This document shows, in pieces, positions 11,760 to 18,459 of a stretch of DNA of 20,779 nucleotides. The notes below the pieces were generated by a model. It was not told the DNA's origin, made no database searches, and saw only the letters and a list, made by a program, of their open reading frames with translations. The DNA comes from a virus: positions 1 through 20,779 of IMG/VR virus record IMGVR_UViG_3300009164_003083. One strand, given 5' to 3'. A program made the translations under genes and the position numbers. Within the stretch, counting starts at the first letter, position 1. The number at the start of each line of letters is the position of its first letter.

Positions 11760-13298
11760 GAATTGCCTAAGTGTGCCGAGTGTTAAGTTCAACTCACCAG
11801 TCTTACTGATTCCTTCACCATCAACAATAGCATTAGCGACTGACATTTTTTGCTGCAGCATATCGTATTGGCGTTGCTCTATTGAGCCTAGCATAAGTAG
11901 GTCCTGGATTACAACATGCTCCCAGGTGCTAGAGGCTCGCTGGATACGTCCGTTACGTTGGAGTGCCAGACCGGCGTTCCACGGAAGATCGTAGTTGACC
12001 AGTAGATTAGCCTGAGGAAGATCCACGCCGTACCCACCAGCATCAGAACTAATGAGCAGGCGAGTATTTGGGTTAGTTTGGAAATCAACCTTAGCATGCT
12101 CTTTCTCTTTTGCACTTAGCTTTCCAGTGTAGACATTGGCCCCATGCTCTTTTAGCTCTTTACCAAGTATATCGGTCATACTGACAAAAGTAGTGAAAAT
12201 GACAGCTTTGTTATTGCGATCTTCAGCTAAAAAGTTAGACACCGTTTCTTTCAAGGTCTCTAGCTTGGGAGACTTAAAATCTTTGTCAAGTGCTCCTGAT
12301 TGTAGTAGCTCAGCTGCAAATAGGGATCCGTTACCGGCAAACCCATCAAACTGTAGCCCACTGCTCTTTAAGAGTTGTGGGTGAGCACATACCTGACGCA
12401 AAGCAATTAGCTTTGGCATAATGCGGCCACGGAACTCATCAATTAGACCACCGTCTTTAGTGTAGATGCTTGCCCCAGAATTGATAAATGCAGCAGCCTC
12501 ATCAAGATCTTCTAGCAGCATTTCACAGATTGCTTTGTATAACCTACGACCCATTGGGTCAAAAGGAACAAGTATTGGTGATGCCATGATTGTCTCAGGT
12601 AGGTACGGAGAAACATCTGGATCTGACTGGCGCTTACGAACCGACGTAGATTTTAATGAATCGTGTAGATGTGAAAGATTCCTGTACCCGTCAATCCAAC
12701 CCATGTTATTACGGTTGATGTACTTGGCCTCAAAAGCTGGAAAAGAACCTAGCACACTGCGGTCTACAAACTCCATAATAGAGAATACTTCTTCAGCCTT
12801 GCCATTCTCTACCGGGGTACCAGTGAGAGCAAACATGTACGGGCAAGTCAGTTTCTTTACCGCCTTTGAGCGCTTTGATTTAAAACTCTTTAGTGCAGTA
12901 GCTTCGTCAGCGATAACAAATGCCCTAGGTAGTTTCCTGACAATTTCCCAATCAGAAACTACTTGTTCATAGTTCATAATGATGTAGTCAACCTGAGAGT
13001 TCTTAAACTGCTCGTACTGTTCTTTACGCTGCTTAGGCGTGCCATCAATAACTACTGGGAAAGACGTGTTTCCAGTAAACTTATCAATAGCGTTAGCCCA
13101 TTGATATTTAAGGCTGGATAGACAAATGACAAGGCCTGGACCATTAATTTTTCCTTCATCTCGTAAACGCTCTATAGCTGCAATAGTTAGAACAGTCTTG
13201 CCCAAGCCAAGATCGTATGCAACAAGCACCTTACCGCGCTCGCACATTAAGTCTACAGCCTCTTCCTGATATGGAAGTAAGGTGCCAGTGAAACTCAT
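11745..13298 (-). CDS. SNF2-family DNA helicase/translocase
   Basis: This 517-residue superfamily 2 protein has N-terminal motifs LLPYQEEAV (Q-like), Walker A at residues 29-36 (DLGLGKTV), motif II as DEAT (residues 131-134) and motif III LTGTPVEN. The C-terminal lobe has FTTFVSMTDIL, LLISSDAGGYGVDLPQANLL and motif VI QRNGRIQRASS. These follow SNF2/RapA-type translocases, which move on duplex DNA rather than open forks. A role in remodelling protein-DNA complexes or recombination intermediates is likely. The short SWIM zinc-finger protein at 16251-16538 in the same operon may be its partner, as SWIM domains are known beside SNF2 ATPases. AGGATAA lies before the ATG, four bases after the primase stop. 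Confidence 0.9.
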   Translation of the reverse strand: MSFTGTLLPYQEEAVDLMCERGKVLVAYDLGLGKTVLTIAAIERLRDEGKINGPGLVICLSSLKYQWANAIDKFTGNTSFPVVIDGTPKQRKEQYEQFKNSQVDYIIMNYEQVVSDWEIVRKLPRAFVIADEATALKSFKSKRSKAVKKLTCPYMFALTGTPVENGKAEEVFSIMEFVDRSVLGSFPAFEAKYINRNNMGWIDGYRNLSHLHDSLKSTSVRKRQSDPDVSPYLPETIMASPILVPFDPMGRRLYKAICEMLLEDLDEAAAFINSGASIYTKDGGLIDEFRGRIMPKLIALRQVCAHPQLLKSSGLQFDGFAGNGSLFAAELLQSGALDKDFKSPKLETLKETVSNFLAEDRNNKAVIFTTFVSMTDILGKELKEHGANVYTGKLSAKEKEHAKVDFQTNPNTRLLISSDAGGYGVDLPQANLLVNYDLPWNAGLALQRNGRIQRASSTWEHVVIQDLLMLGSIEQRQYDMLQQKMSVANAIVDGEGISKTGELNLTLGTLRQFLQNN

Positions 13299-13301
13299 TT
13301 G

Positions 13302-14282
13302 TTATCCTAAAATTGCTGCTTTACCGAGTACGCAATGCTTAGCGGACTCTATACCATAGCGTATCTCATCTTCTGACATATCGCCAACATCCTTAGCTTC
13401 GGACTTTCCGTAGTTAAAGAACTTGCACTCAAACCCAGTCTTGCGACTCAAGTCTAACATGCGTAGGGAAGCGGTTTGCCCAGCCTGATCGTTGTCAAAA
13501 GCAAAGATAATATTCTCTGCGTTAGCTCGAATGATATTTACTTGAGCCGGGCTAACAGATGCACCAAAGGTGGCAATAGAGTCACGAAAACCAAGAGAGT
13601 GCAAACGAACTGCATCTAGTGGACTCTCTACAACTATAAAAGATTCGGTTTTGGGATAGCTACCTGGATTAAAAACTGTGCTGCTTTTTAAAACTCCGGT
13701 AGGGCGGTTTTTAAAGTGACGCATGACCTGACCCTTTTCTTGCCAACCAAGTAGTTTGCCAGTTTCATAGTCACGAATAGGAAGAATCCAAACACTATTT
13801 TTATCATCCCACCTAACTGTGTAGACCTTGCAAGAATCATCTGTTAACCCACGAGCATTTAGTGCCCATGCAGGTACGTGAGGAGTGTATACAGATAGGC
13901 GAGCCTCGCTCATCTCTACAGGCTTCGGGATAGCAATGTAAGAAGACTTTATCTCTTCCATTTGCTTGGCAATCAAGTCAAGGTCAATTGCAGTATTAGC
14001 ATGCAACCAACTCTTTGCAGCATCAAGATCTAGTCGACCCCACTGAGTCTTAAAGTCCATCTGCTCTGCAACGAGAGTAATCAGATTGCCCTTGTAACCA
14101 CAAGAGAAGCAGTGGTGTACGCCAGTCTCAATGTTAATAGACCAGGATGGATTGTTATCTTTGGCACCGGTACGTAGCTCGTGCCCTGGGCAGATACCCA
14201 GAACCTCATCCCCACGAACATGTGCGATATCTACATCTAGTTTGAAGAGTACTACCTGTACTTCTTTTTCGGTGATAATCAT
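13302..14282 (-). CDS. DnaG-like primase (CHC2 zinc finger plus TOPRIM)
   Basis: This 326-residue primase would make RNA primers at the phage fork. The N-terminal CHC2 zinc-binding motif is Cys31, His34, Cys58 and Cys61 (ICPGHE, HHCFSCGYKGN). A WILPIRDYETGKLLGWQ segment matches primase core strands. The TOPRIM domain has Glu219 (IVVESPLDAVRL) and the Asp263-x-Asp265 pair (FAFDNDQAGQ). The length suits a short phage primase lacking a C-terminal helicase-binding domain. The start overlaps the WhiB stop as ATGA and the stop sits just before the SNF2-type helicase. The replicative helicase is a separate gene at 14613. Confidence 0.93.
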   Translation of the reverse strand: MIITEKEVQVVLFKLDVDIAHVRGDEVLGICPGHELRTGAKDNNPSWSINIETGVHHCFSCGYKGNLITLVAEQMDFKTQWGRLDLDAAKSWLHANTAIDLDLIAKQMEEIKSSYIAIPKPVEMSEARLSVYTPHVPAWALNARGLTDDSCKVYTVRWDDKNSVWILPIRDYETGKLLGWQEKGQVMRHFKNRPTGVLKSSTVFNPGSYPKTESFIVVESPLDAVRLHSLGFRDSIATFGASVSPAQVNIIRANAENIIFAFDNDQAGQTASLRMLDLSRKTGFECKFFNYGKSEAKDVGDMSEDEIRYGIESAKHCVLGKAAILG

Positions 14283-14533
14283 ACTGACGCCTGACGACGC
14301 ATGCGACCACGGAAAGATTCACGCTGACGCTGCGTTGTTGCTCCCCAGATACCCTGCAAGGATGGCTCCTTTACTGCATAAGCAAAGCAAGGATCTACAA
14401 ACGCACAGGAGTTACAGATATCCTTTGCGGCTTGTATCCCATCTTTATCGGCAGGGTGAGGAAAGAATGTATCAGGGTCTATATCGGCACATGGCTGTGT
14501 GCCGTCGAACTGTGGTGCTTGTGGCTCAAACAT
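14279..14533 (-). CDS. WhiB-family Fe-S transcription factor, canonical spacing
   Basis: This 84-residue WhiB-like protein has Cys15 (TQPCADIDPDTFF), Cys40, Cys43 and Cys49 (ICNSCAFVDPC) in the usual C-x24-C-x2-C-x5-C layout. GIWGA turns at residues 61-65, followed by a basic tail (RESFRGRMRRQ) that would contact DNA. The ATG at 14531-14533 has AGGAGAAGGT before it and gives the family's standard length. A longer frame to 14725 is open but its extra residues are unlike WhiB. It sits between the DnaB-type helicase and primase, so it is made with the replication proteins. It probably binds a 4Fe-4S cluster and host sigma factor; the target promoters are unknown. Confidence 0.93.
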   Translation of the reverse strand: MFEPQAPQFDGTQPCADIDPDTFFPHPADKDGIQAAKDICNSCAFVDPCFAYAVKEPSLQGIWGATTQRQRESFRGRMRRQASV

Positions 14534-14541
14534 ACCTTCTC

Positions 14542-14616
14542 CTAATGATCCATAAATGATGCTATGGCTGCAATGATAAACACGACTATAAGAATTCCCG
14601 TAACTATATTTGTCAT
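14542..14616 (-). CDS. 24-residue single-pass membrane microprotein
   Basis: The frame encodes MTNIVTGILIVVFIIAAIAS then FMDH, which is essentially one membrane helix with a short polar start and end. Its ATG (14614-14616) overlaps the helicase stop as ATGA, with AGGAG about 12 bases upstream. Its stop lies about eight bases before the next gene's start and its ribosome-binding site. The tight coupling and strongly hydrophobic composition favour a real product, although by length alone a frame this short is common by chance. The role is unknown. Confidence 0.55.
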   Translation of the reverse strand: MTNIVTGILIVVFIIAAIASFMDH

Positions 14617-15839
14617 GGTGTTGCGTACTCCTGAAACTTTCCGTTCTCCCAGTCCCACAGTAACTCGACCTCAGTCTTACCACAGTTACGACTGGCTTCA
14701 ATCCTGAACAGACGTGAAGAGTCATCCTCAGCGTCCTGACGCTCTAGCGCTAAGATTACGTCAGCATCTTGGAAGAACGATGATGAGTAACCAATAGACT
14801 GGGCAGTAACCTTACCGCCACGCATTTTAGATTCCAATGCCTGAGTGGTAACAACAATTGGCTTCTGTACTTTTTGAGCAAGCCTCTTCAATGACCGAGT
14901 GATATTAGTCAAAGCAAGATAAGAGATACCTAACTCACCTGTGACCTCATCTGTCATAAGATACACACCATCCACAAAGATAACGTCTGGCTGTAGCTTA
15001 TCAATCTTTGCTGCCAAACCAGAGATTGTTCCTGCAGACGTGCTGTCAGTCAGGTAGAAGTTGTGCATATCTTCCATGCGCTTTAGTGCCTTTTGGTAAC
15101 GCACTTCTTCGTCGGTCTTTAGTGCACCACGGGTAAGGCGAGCATGTGAGATGTTTGCACGCATGGCGTCGTGGCGAGTTTGCTGCTCACGACTGCTCAT
15201 CTCGAAAGACTGGAACATCGGTACAAAACCATCCTTGTGAAGGTTAACCGCAGTCTGCAAAGCGATCACAGACTTACCCGTCTTTGGTGGAGCAACAATA
15301 ACGATAAGTTGGCCTGGTTGTAGACCGGCTGTTGCCTGATCAATGAGAGTAAATCCTGTGGCCATTCCGATCAAACCATTAGGGCGTGTCTTTACATCCT
15401 GGTACTCGTCGTAACGAGACATAGGGCTCTTGCTCAAGTCCACATCGTGGGATGTACCAACACCCTCATCTAAGATCTTTGCAAGCCCTGTGCTCATAGA
15501 AGCAATCGCAGTCGCATGGTCGCCCTCTGAGATAGCCTCAGCAGCATCCTGCACAATCTCAATTGCTTTCTGACGACGACGGTACTCAACTAGCTGGTCT
15601 AGTAGGTACTCAATCGAATCGTCTACAGCTAGTAAGCGGTATGTAGGAAAGTTATCCTTTACCGTTACTGCTGTAGGAACCTCAGAGTATTTAGTCCAGT
15701 GCTGCTTGATGAAGCGCCACACGTTGCGATGCTCATCTACATAGAACCAATCATCTTCTAATCCATACTCAAGTATGGGTGTGATATCCCTCGTGCGTAT
15801 TGCACGACTGATTAAGCGCAGTTCATTATCTGCTGCCAT
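14613..15839 (-). CDS. dnaB: DnaB-like replicative helicase
   Basis: This 408-residue helicase has an N-terminal helical domain (residues 1-130) and a RecA-fold motor: GFTLIDQATAGLQPGQLIVI, Walker A APPKTGKSV (183-191), the MFQSFEMSSREQ strand, DVIFVDGVYL as Walker B, then KPIVVTTQALESKM. These follow DnaB/T7 gp4-type hexameric helicases. It is expected to unwind DNA at the fork, loaded by the ATPase at 16550 and primed by the primase at 13302. GGAGG lies six bases before the ATG, right after the upstream stop. The protein lacks its own primase domain. The stop overlaps the microprotein's ATG. Confidence 0.92.
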   Translation of the reverse strand: MAADNELRLISRAIRTRDITPILEYGLEDDWFYVDEHRNVWRFIKQHWTKYSEVPTAVTVKDNFPTYRLLAVDDSIEYLLDQLVEYRRRQKAIEIVQDAAEAISEGDHATAIASMSTGLAKILDEGVGTSHDVDLSKSPMSRYDEYQDVKTRPNGLIGMATGFTLIDQATAGLQPGQLIVIVAPPKTGKSVIALQTAVNLHKDGFVPMFQSFEMSSREQQTRHDAMRANISHARLTRGALKTDEEVRYQKALKRMEDMHNFYLTDSTSAGTISGLAAKIDKLQPDVIFVDGVYLMTDEVTGELGISYLALTNITRSLKRLAQKVQKPIVVTTQALESKMRGGKVTAQSIGYSSSFFQDADVILALERQDAEDDSSRLFRIEASRNCGKTEVELLWDWENGKFQEYATP

Positions 15840-16247
15840 TTAAACCCTCCAAAGGTCGCGGTACCAACTACCATATCGTAATGCTCGCTGGGGTACATCT
15901 ATGACACCCTTTAGTTCATTTCGATAAGGCAGTTCTGCAACTAAGTCTGCTACTACGTTGTAAGCCTTAACGTAGTTAAATGGATTAGTACCCAAGTTGT
16001 CAAGGTCGTCCATAAATTCTTGCATTTCAGCCTGTGAGAAACCAAATCCCACAAGCTCTAAGATGAAGCCATTATCGCTAGAGTACTTCCACAATTTAGA
16101 AAGTATCTGACGATCGTACGTGACTTCTTCTTGTGCGTAAGAGATGACACCTAAAAGTTTTTTTATGACCGGTGTCCTGTTTAAGATACAGTCAAGAGAC
16201 ACAGCGATGCGCATTATGCGATCGTTACTTAAATCCCCTCCCTGCAT
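15840..16247 (-). CDS. Hypothetical protein in the primosome block
   Basis: This 135-residue, mainly helical protein is of unknown function. It includes a central region GFGFSQAEMQEFMDDLDNLG and a C-terminal RALRYGSWYRDLWRV rich in Arg, Tyr and Trp, which could meet nucleic acid or protein. GAGG lies eight bases before the ATG, overlapping the last codons of the SWIM gene. Its placement between the SWIM zinc-finger gene and the DnaB-type helicase suggests a replication accessory role by gene order only. Confidence 0.7.
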   Translation of the reverse strand: MQGGDLSNDRIMRIAVSLDCILNRTPVIKKLLGVISYAQEEVTYDRQILSKLWKYSSDNGFILELVGFGFSQAEMQEFMDDLDNLGTNPFNYVKAYNVVADLVAELPYRNELKGVIDVPQRALRYGSWYRDLWRV

Positions 16248-16250
16248 GAG

Positions 16251-16538
16251 TTAAACCTCAATGTAGCCGTATTTGACTACAAACTCCCTAAAGGCCTCAG
16301 ACGAACGAGTCGCTGTTGAGATCTCAGCCTTAGACGCACGGTCTGAGACTTTAAGCGGATATGTGCCGTCATTCTTTTGGGCACGTGAAACTACGGTGCG
16401 AGAATGCTTACATACGTTACGAGAAACGAATCCTGGGCATGTGCAGCGGACGTCTTCGCTCTCAAGGTCAATCTCTACCTCAAACACTCCACGTGGAGAT
16501 AGGAAGAATTGCACTGTACGCCAGTCTGCCTTTGCCAT
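16251..16538 (-). CDS. SWIM-like zinc-finger protein
   Basis: This 95-residue protein carries the SWIM signature C-x-C-x8-C-x-H: Cys32, Cys34, Cys43 and His45 in RCTCPGFVSRNVCKH, with the preceding strands FFLSPRGVFEVEIDL matching the SWIM fold. SWIM fingers bind DNA or proteins and are found with SNF2 ATPases and transposases; an SNF2-type helicase is encoded three kilobases downstream in the same operon. I start at ATG 16536-16538 (MAKADW) because AAGGA lies seven bases upstream; the ATG at 16551-16553 has poor spacing. The C-terminus is Ser/Ala-rich and then ends in VVKYGYIEV. Confidence 0.8.
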   Translation of the reverse strand: MAKADWRTVQFFLSPRGVFEVEIDLESEDVRCTCPGFVSRNVCKHSRTVVSRAQKNDGTYPLKVSDRASKAEISTATRSSEAFREFVVKYGYIEV

Positions 16539-16549
16539 TGTTTTATCCT

Positions 16550-17233
16550 TCATTTCCTACGATCACCCTCTGTCGATACTATGTTAATTGGAATAAACGC
16601 CTCGTGTGCAAAGCTACCCATAGCCTCGCCGTAGACGTCACCCAAATTCTTTAACGGAACATTTGTTGTAACAATAGTCGGTAGTCCTGCATTGTACCTA
16701 GACCTTAACACAGCGTCAAAGGTATTTTCAGCCCACCCTGAAGCGGTCCTATGCTCTTTACCTAAATCATCTAATACAAGCAAGCTTATATTATCTGGGC
16801 CCTTCATATCGCCATAGACCTGCTCCATGAGGAAAGCCTCAGGACCATCGGTATCTTTCCAAGACTTCTGCTGGATACGTAGAAGTTTCGGATAGTCAAC
16901 AAATAGCGCTGGATTTTTAACCGATATGTCAGGTGAACCCCAAAGTTCTGGGGTTGCCTTACGAATCACTTCTTGTAGTACAACACTAGCAAGAGTTGTC
17001 TTGCCGTGTCCTGGCTTGCCAACTAGCAATAATCCCATGCCACACTTCTTTGAGCCACGGGCCTTGATAATCTCACCAGAAAGTACAGAGTTTACCCATT
17101 TATTTATGAGAATCTCTGGTTCGCCCTCATAAGAAGCTAGGTCGTCCAAGGTTAGCCCTACAAACCGTTCAGGAATGCAGGCCTGATTTATCTGCCTACG
17201 GACCGAAGGCCGTAGTTCTGATATGTCGTACAT
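16550..17233 (-). CDS. DnaC/DnaA-like AAA+ helicase loader
   Basis: This 227-residue ATPase is predicted to load the DnaB-type helicase. An N-terminal helical segment (SVRRQINQACIPERFVGLT) precedes the AAA+ core: Walker A VGKPGHGKTT (71-80), Walker B LLVLDDLGKEH with Asp155/Asp156, and sensor 1 TIVTTNVP (Asn191). GLLLVGKPGHGKT and DDLGKE match DnaC and IstB-type loaders. I use the ATG at 17231-17233 (MYDISELRP), which overlaps the initiator stop as TAATG with GGAGG four bases upstream, rather than an ATG four codons earlier. IstB-like transposase helpers share this fold, but there is no transposase here, so a loader is preferred. Confidence 0.9.
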   Translation of the reverse strand: MYDISELRPSVRRQINQACIPERFVGLTLDDLASYEGEPEILINKWVNSVLSGEIIKARGSKKCGMGLLLVGKPGHGKTTLASVVLQEVIRKATPELWGSPDISVKNPALFVDYPKLLRIQQKSWKDTDGPEAFLMEQVYGDMKGPDNISLLVLDDLGKEHRTASGWAENTFDAVLRSRYNAGLPTIVTTNVPLKNLGDVYGEAMGSFAHEAFIPINIVSTEGDRRK

Positions 17234-18147
17234 TAGTCCTCCCATAACTTGAGCATCTTTGACTGATGGTTCAAGAAGTCGTCATCTTGGTACTCTACCT
17301 CAGTTTCCCTGGAATAAATACCATGGACTGTTGGGTAGTACGCAATGAACCTACGCCATAAAGGATTACCTATGCCAGCATCGTTTGTCAAGCGGGGATC
17401 ATTAAAGAACCCACGCATGGCTTTTAGGACCGTGTGACGGGTGATTCCTTCGCCCACCTTTTGGTTAATCCAAGATGCTAGGCCTTTGCCATTCACCTGA
17501 CTAGGGATTCCTGGGGCGTGAGCACGTGTTAGAGAGTAGAACTCAGCTAGCAGGTCGCTAGTAGTCCACTCGTCCTCTGGACGCTCCTGACGCAGCATAG
17601 AGGCCGGTACAGCCTCAAACTTGGTCTTCTTGTACTTCTGCCTACGCATCTCGGCTTTGTCTATAGGCTCTGTTAGTTTGCCTACAACCCCGGCCTCTAC
17701 GTAATCCGTGGACTTCCTCGCTTTTTTGACTACTACCTCTTCATCTTCAAACCCTGGCCATGCCATATCTATAAACGCCTCCTTTTCGGGCGAGCCCGAT
17801 ACGTTAGTTGAACTTACGTTAGTAAGTTCTACTAATGTACTATTAGTTATTAGCTTACTAGCTGTACCGTATAAAAGGGTGCCTGAAAATCCGTCCCGGG
17901 TAAACCAGGCCTGGGTGATCTTTAATTCATAGGACCACTGGCCATTTTTATTACGGAAACTGGTCTCAGAAACGTACCCAGCAGATATCAATTCGCGCAC
18001 AGCTTTACGTACCGCATCACGGCCTTCTGGCACGAGCGGATATATTTCGGCAGCAGAGAGTGCTTTGCCTGCAGCCATGTATAAACCCCAAATGCCTTTG
18101 GCACGTAGGGATAATTTTGAATCCAACAATGGTGTTGGGTCAATCAT
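17233..18147 (-). CDS. Phage replication initiator, winged helix plus C-terminal DnaD-like region
   Basis: This 304-residue protein has an N-terminal winged helix (residues 10-60: LSLRAKGIWGLYMAAGKALS, then EGRDAVRKAVRELISAGYV) typical of RepA/DnaD-type initiators. A middle Ser/Thr/Asn/Val-rich linker (TNSTLVELTNVSSTNVSG) follows, and a C-terminal region (TSDLLAEFYSLTRAH, HTVLKAMRGFFNDPRL, NPLWRRFIAYYP) like helicase-recruiting domains. It sits at the head of the primosome block, just before the helicase loader, as the lambda O-P pair does. AGGAGGG precedes the ATG. The DNA encoding the linker is unusually AT-rich and full of TTAGT repeats, perhaps the origin (see 17801-17858). The exact family name cannot be given by eye. 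Confidence 0.8.
   Translation of the reverse strand: MIDPTPLLDSKLSLRAKGIWGLYMAAGKALSAAEIYPLVPEGRDAVRKAVRELISAGYVSETSFRNKNGQWSYELKITQAWFTRDGFSGTLLYGTASKLITNSTLVELTNVSSTNVSGSPEKEAFIDMAWPGFEDEEVVVKKARKSTDYVEAGVVGKLTEPIDKAEMRRQKYKKTKFEAVPASMLRQERPEDEWTTSDLLAEFYSLTRAHAPGIPSQVNGKGLASWINQKVGEGITRHTVLKAMRGFFNDPRLTNDAGIGNPLWRRFIAYYPTVHGIYSRETEVEYQDDDFLNHQSKMLKLWED
17801..17858. repeat. AT-rich cluster of TTAGT repeats and inverted repeats inside the initiator gene (candidate origin)
   Basis: ACGTTAGT occurs twice, 15 bases apart (17801-17808, 17816-17823). TTAGT or its complement occurs four times in 17804-17847. Two perfect inverted repeats lie in it: CTTAC/GTAAG (17813-17826) and ACTAAT/ATTAGT (17831-17847). 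A GC palindrome CCAGGCCTGG (17905-17914) lies nearby. Such iteron-like arrays inside an initiator gene mark the origin in lambda and many phages. The matches are short and the region also codes for a low-complexity linker, so an origin is a proposal only. Confidence 0.45.
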
Positions 18148-18165
18148 CTAAGCCCTCCTAGATGT

Positions 18166-18453
18166 TTAAAGTGGAGGTACCCGCCTAGGTACACCCCGAA
18201 GTACTCTCGGATCTCTACTATCTATCAAAGTACTTACTAACATAGCACACGTCATGCTAGCAAATGAACAAGCTAGTGCGGTGCAAATTACTACGCCCCA
18301 CTTTTGCTCTACTGTAACAATAGATGCCACTGTTGATAATACTAGCGCTAAAAGTCCGCGCCACTTACCAATTGGAAATATTAGCTCTTCTACGCCAGTA
18401 AGCACAAATGCTACGGCAAGAGAGATTATCACTAGATCTGTCATGTCCCTCAC
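18166..18453 (-). CDS. Small three-helix membrane protein, holin-like
   Basis: This 95-residue protein has three hydrophobic segments at about residues 5-25 (LVIISLAVAFVLTG), 33-48 (GLLALVLSTVASIVTV) and 52-77 (WGVVICTALACSFASM and on), with a basic C-terminal tail (RDPRVLRGVPRRVPP). Size, three helices and basic tail resemble class I holins; it follows a tail-protein gene as lysis genes sometimes do, but no endolysin is in the window. The start is uncertain: GTG at 18451-18453 with AAGG four bases upstream, or ATG at 18442-18444 three codons later with GAGG close by. It lies between the virion and replication genes, and a different membrane role is possible. Confidence 0.65.
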   Translation of the reverse strand: MRDMTDLVIISLAVAFVLTGVEELIFPIGKWRGLLALVLSTVASIVTVEQKWGVVICTALACSFASMTCAMLVSTLIDSRDPRVLRGVPRRVPPL

Positions 18454-18459
18454 TATACC

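Noticed and set aside
12466-12972. 168-codon open frame on the plus strand
   Set aside because: It lies wholly inside the SNF2-type helicase gene on the opposite strand, and its peptide is Ser/Arg-rich with no family features. Antisense shadow.
14131-14559. 142-codon plus-strand frame
   Set aside because: It is antisense to the primase and WhiB genes, both of which have clear motifs in their own frames.
14534-14725. Long N-terminal extension of the second WhiB protein
   Set aside because: The start at 14531-14533 has a strong ribosome-binding site and gives the standard WhiB length; the extension overlaps the microprotein and the helicase end in another frame.
16550-17233. IstB-like transposition helper and insertion sequence
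   Set aside because: There is no transposase or terminal inverted repeats; the neighbours are a replication initiator and helicase, so a helicase loader fits.
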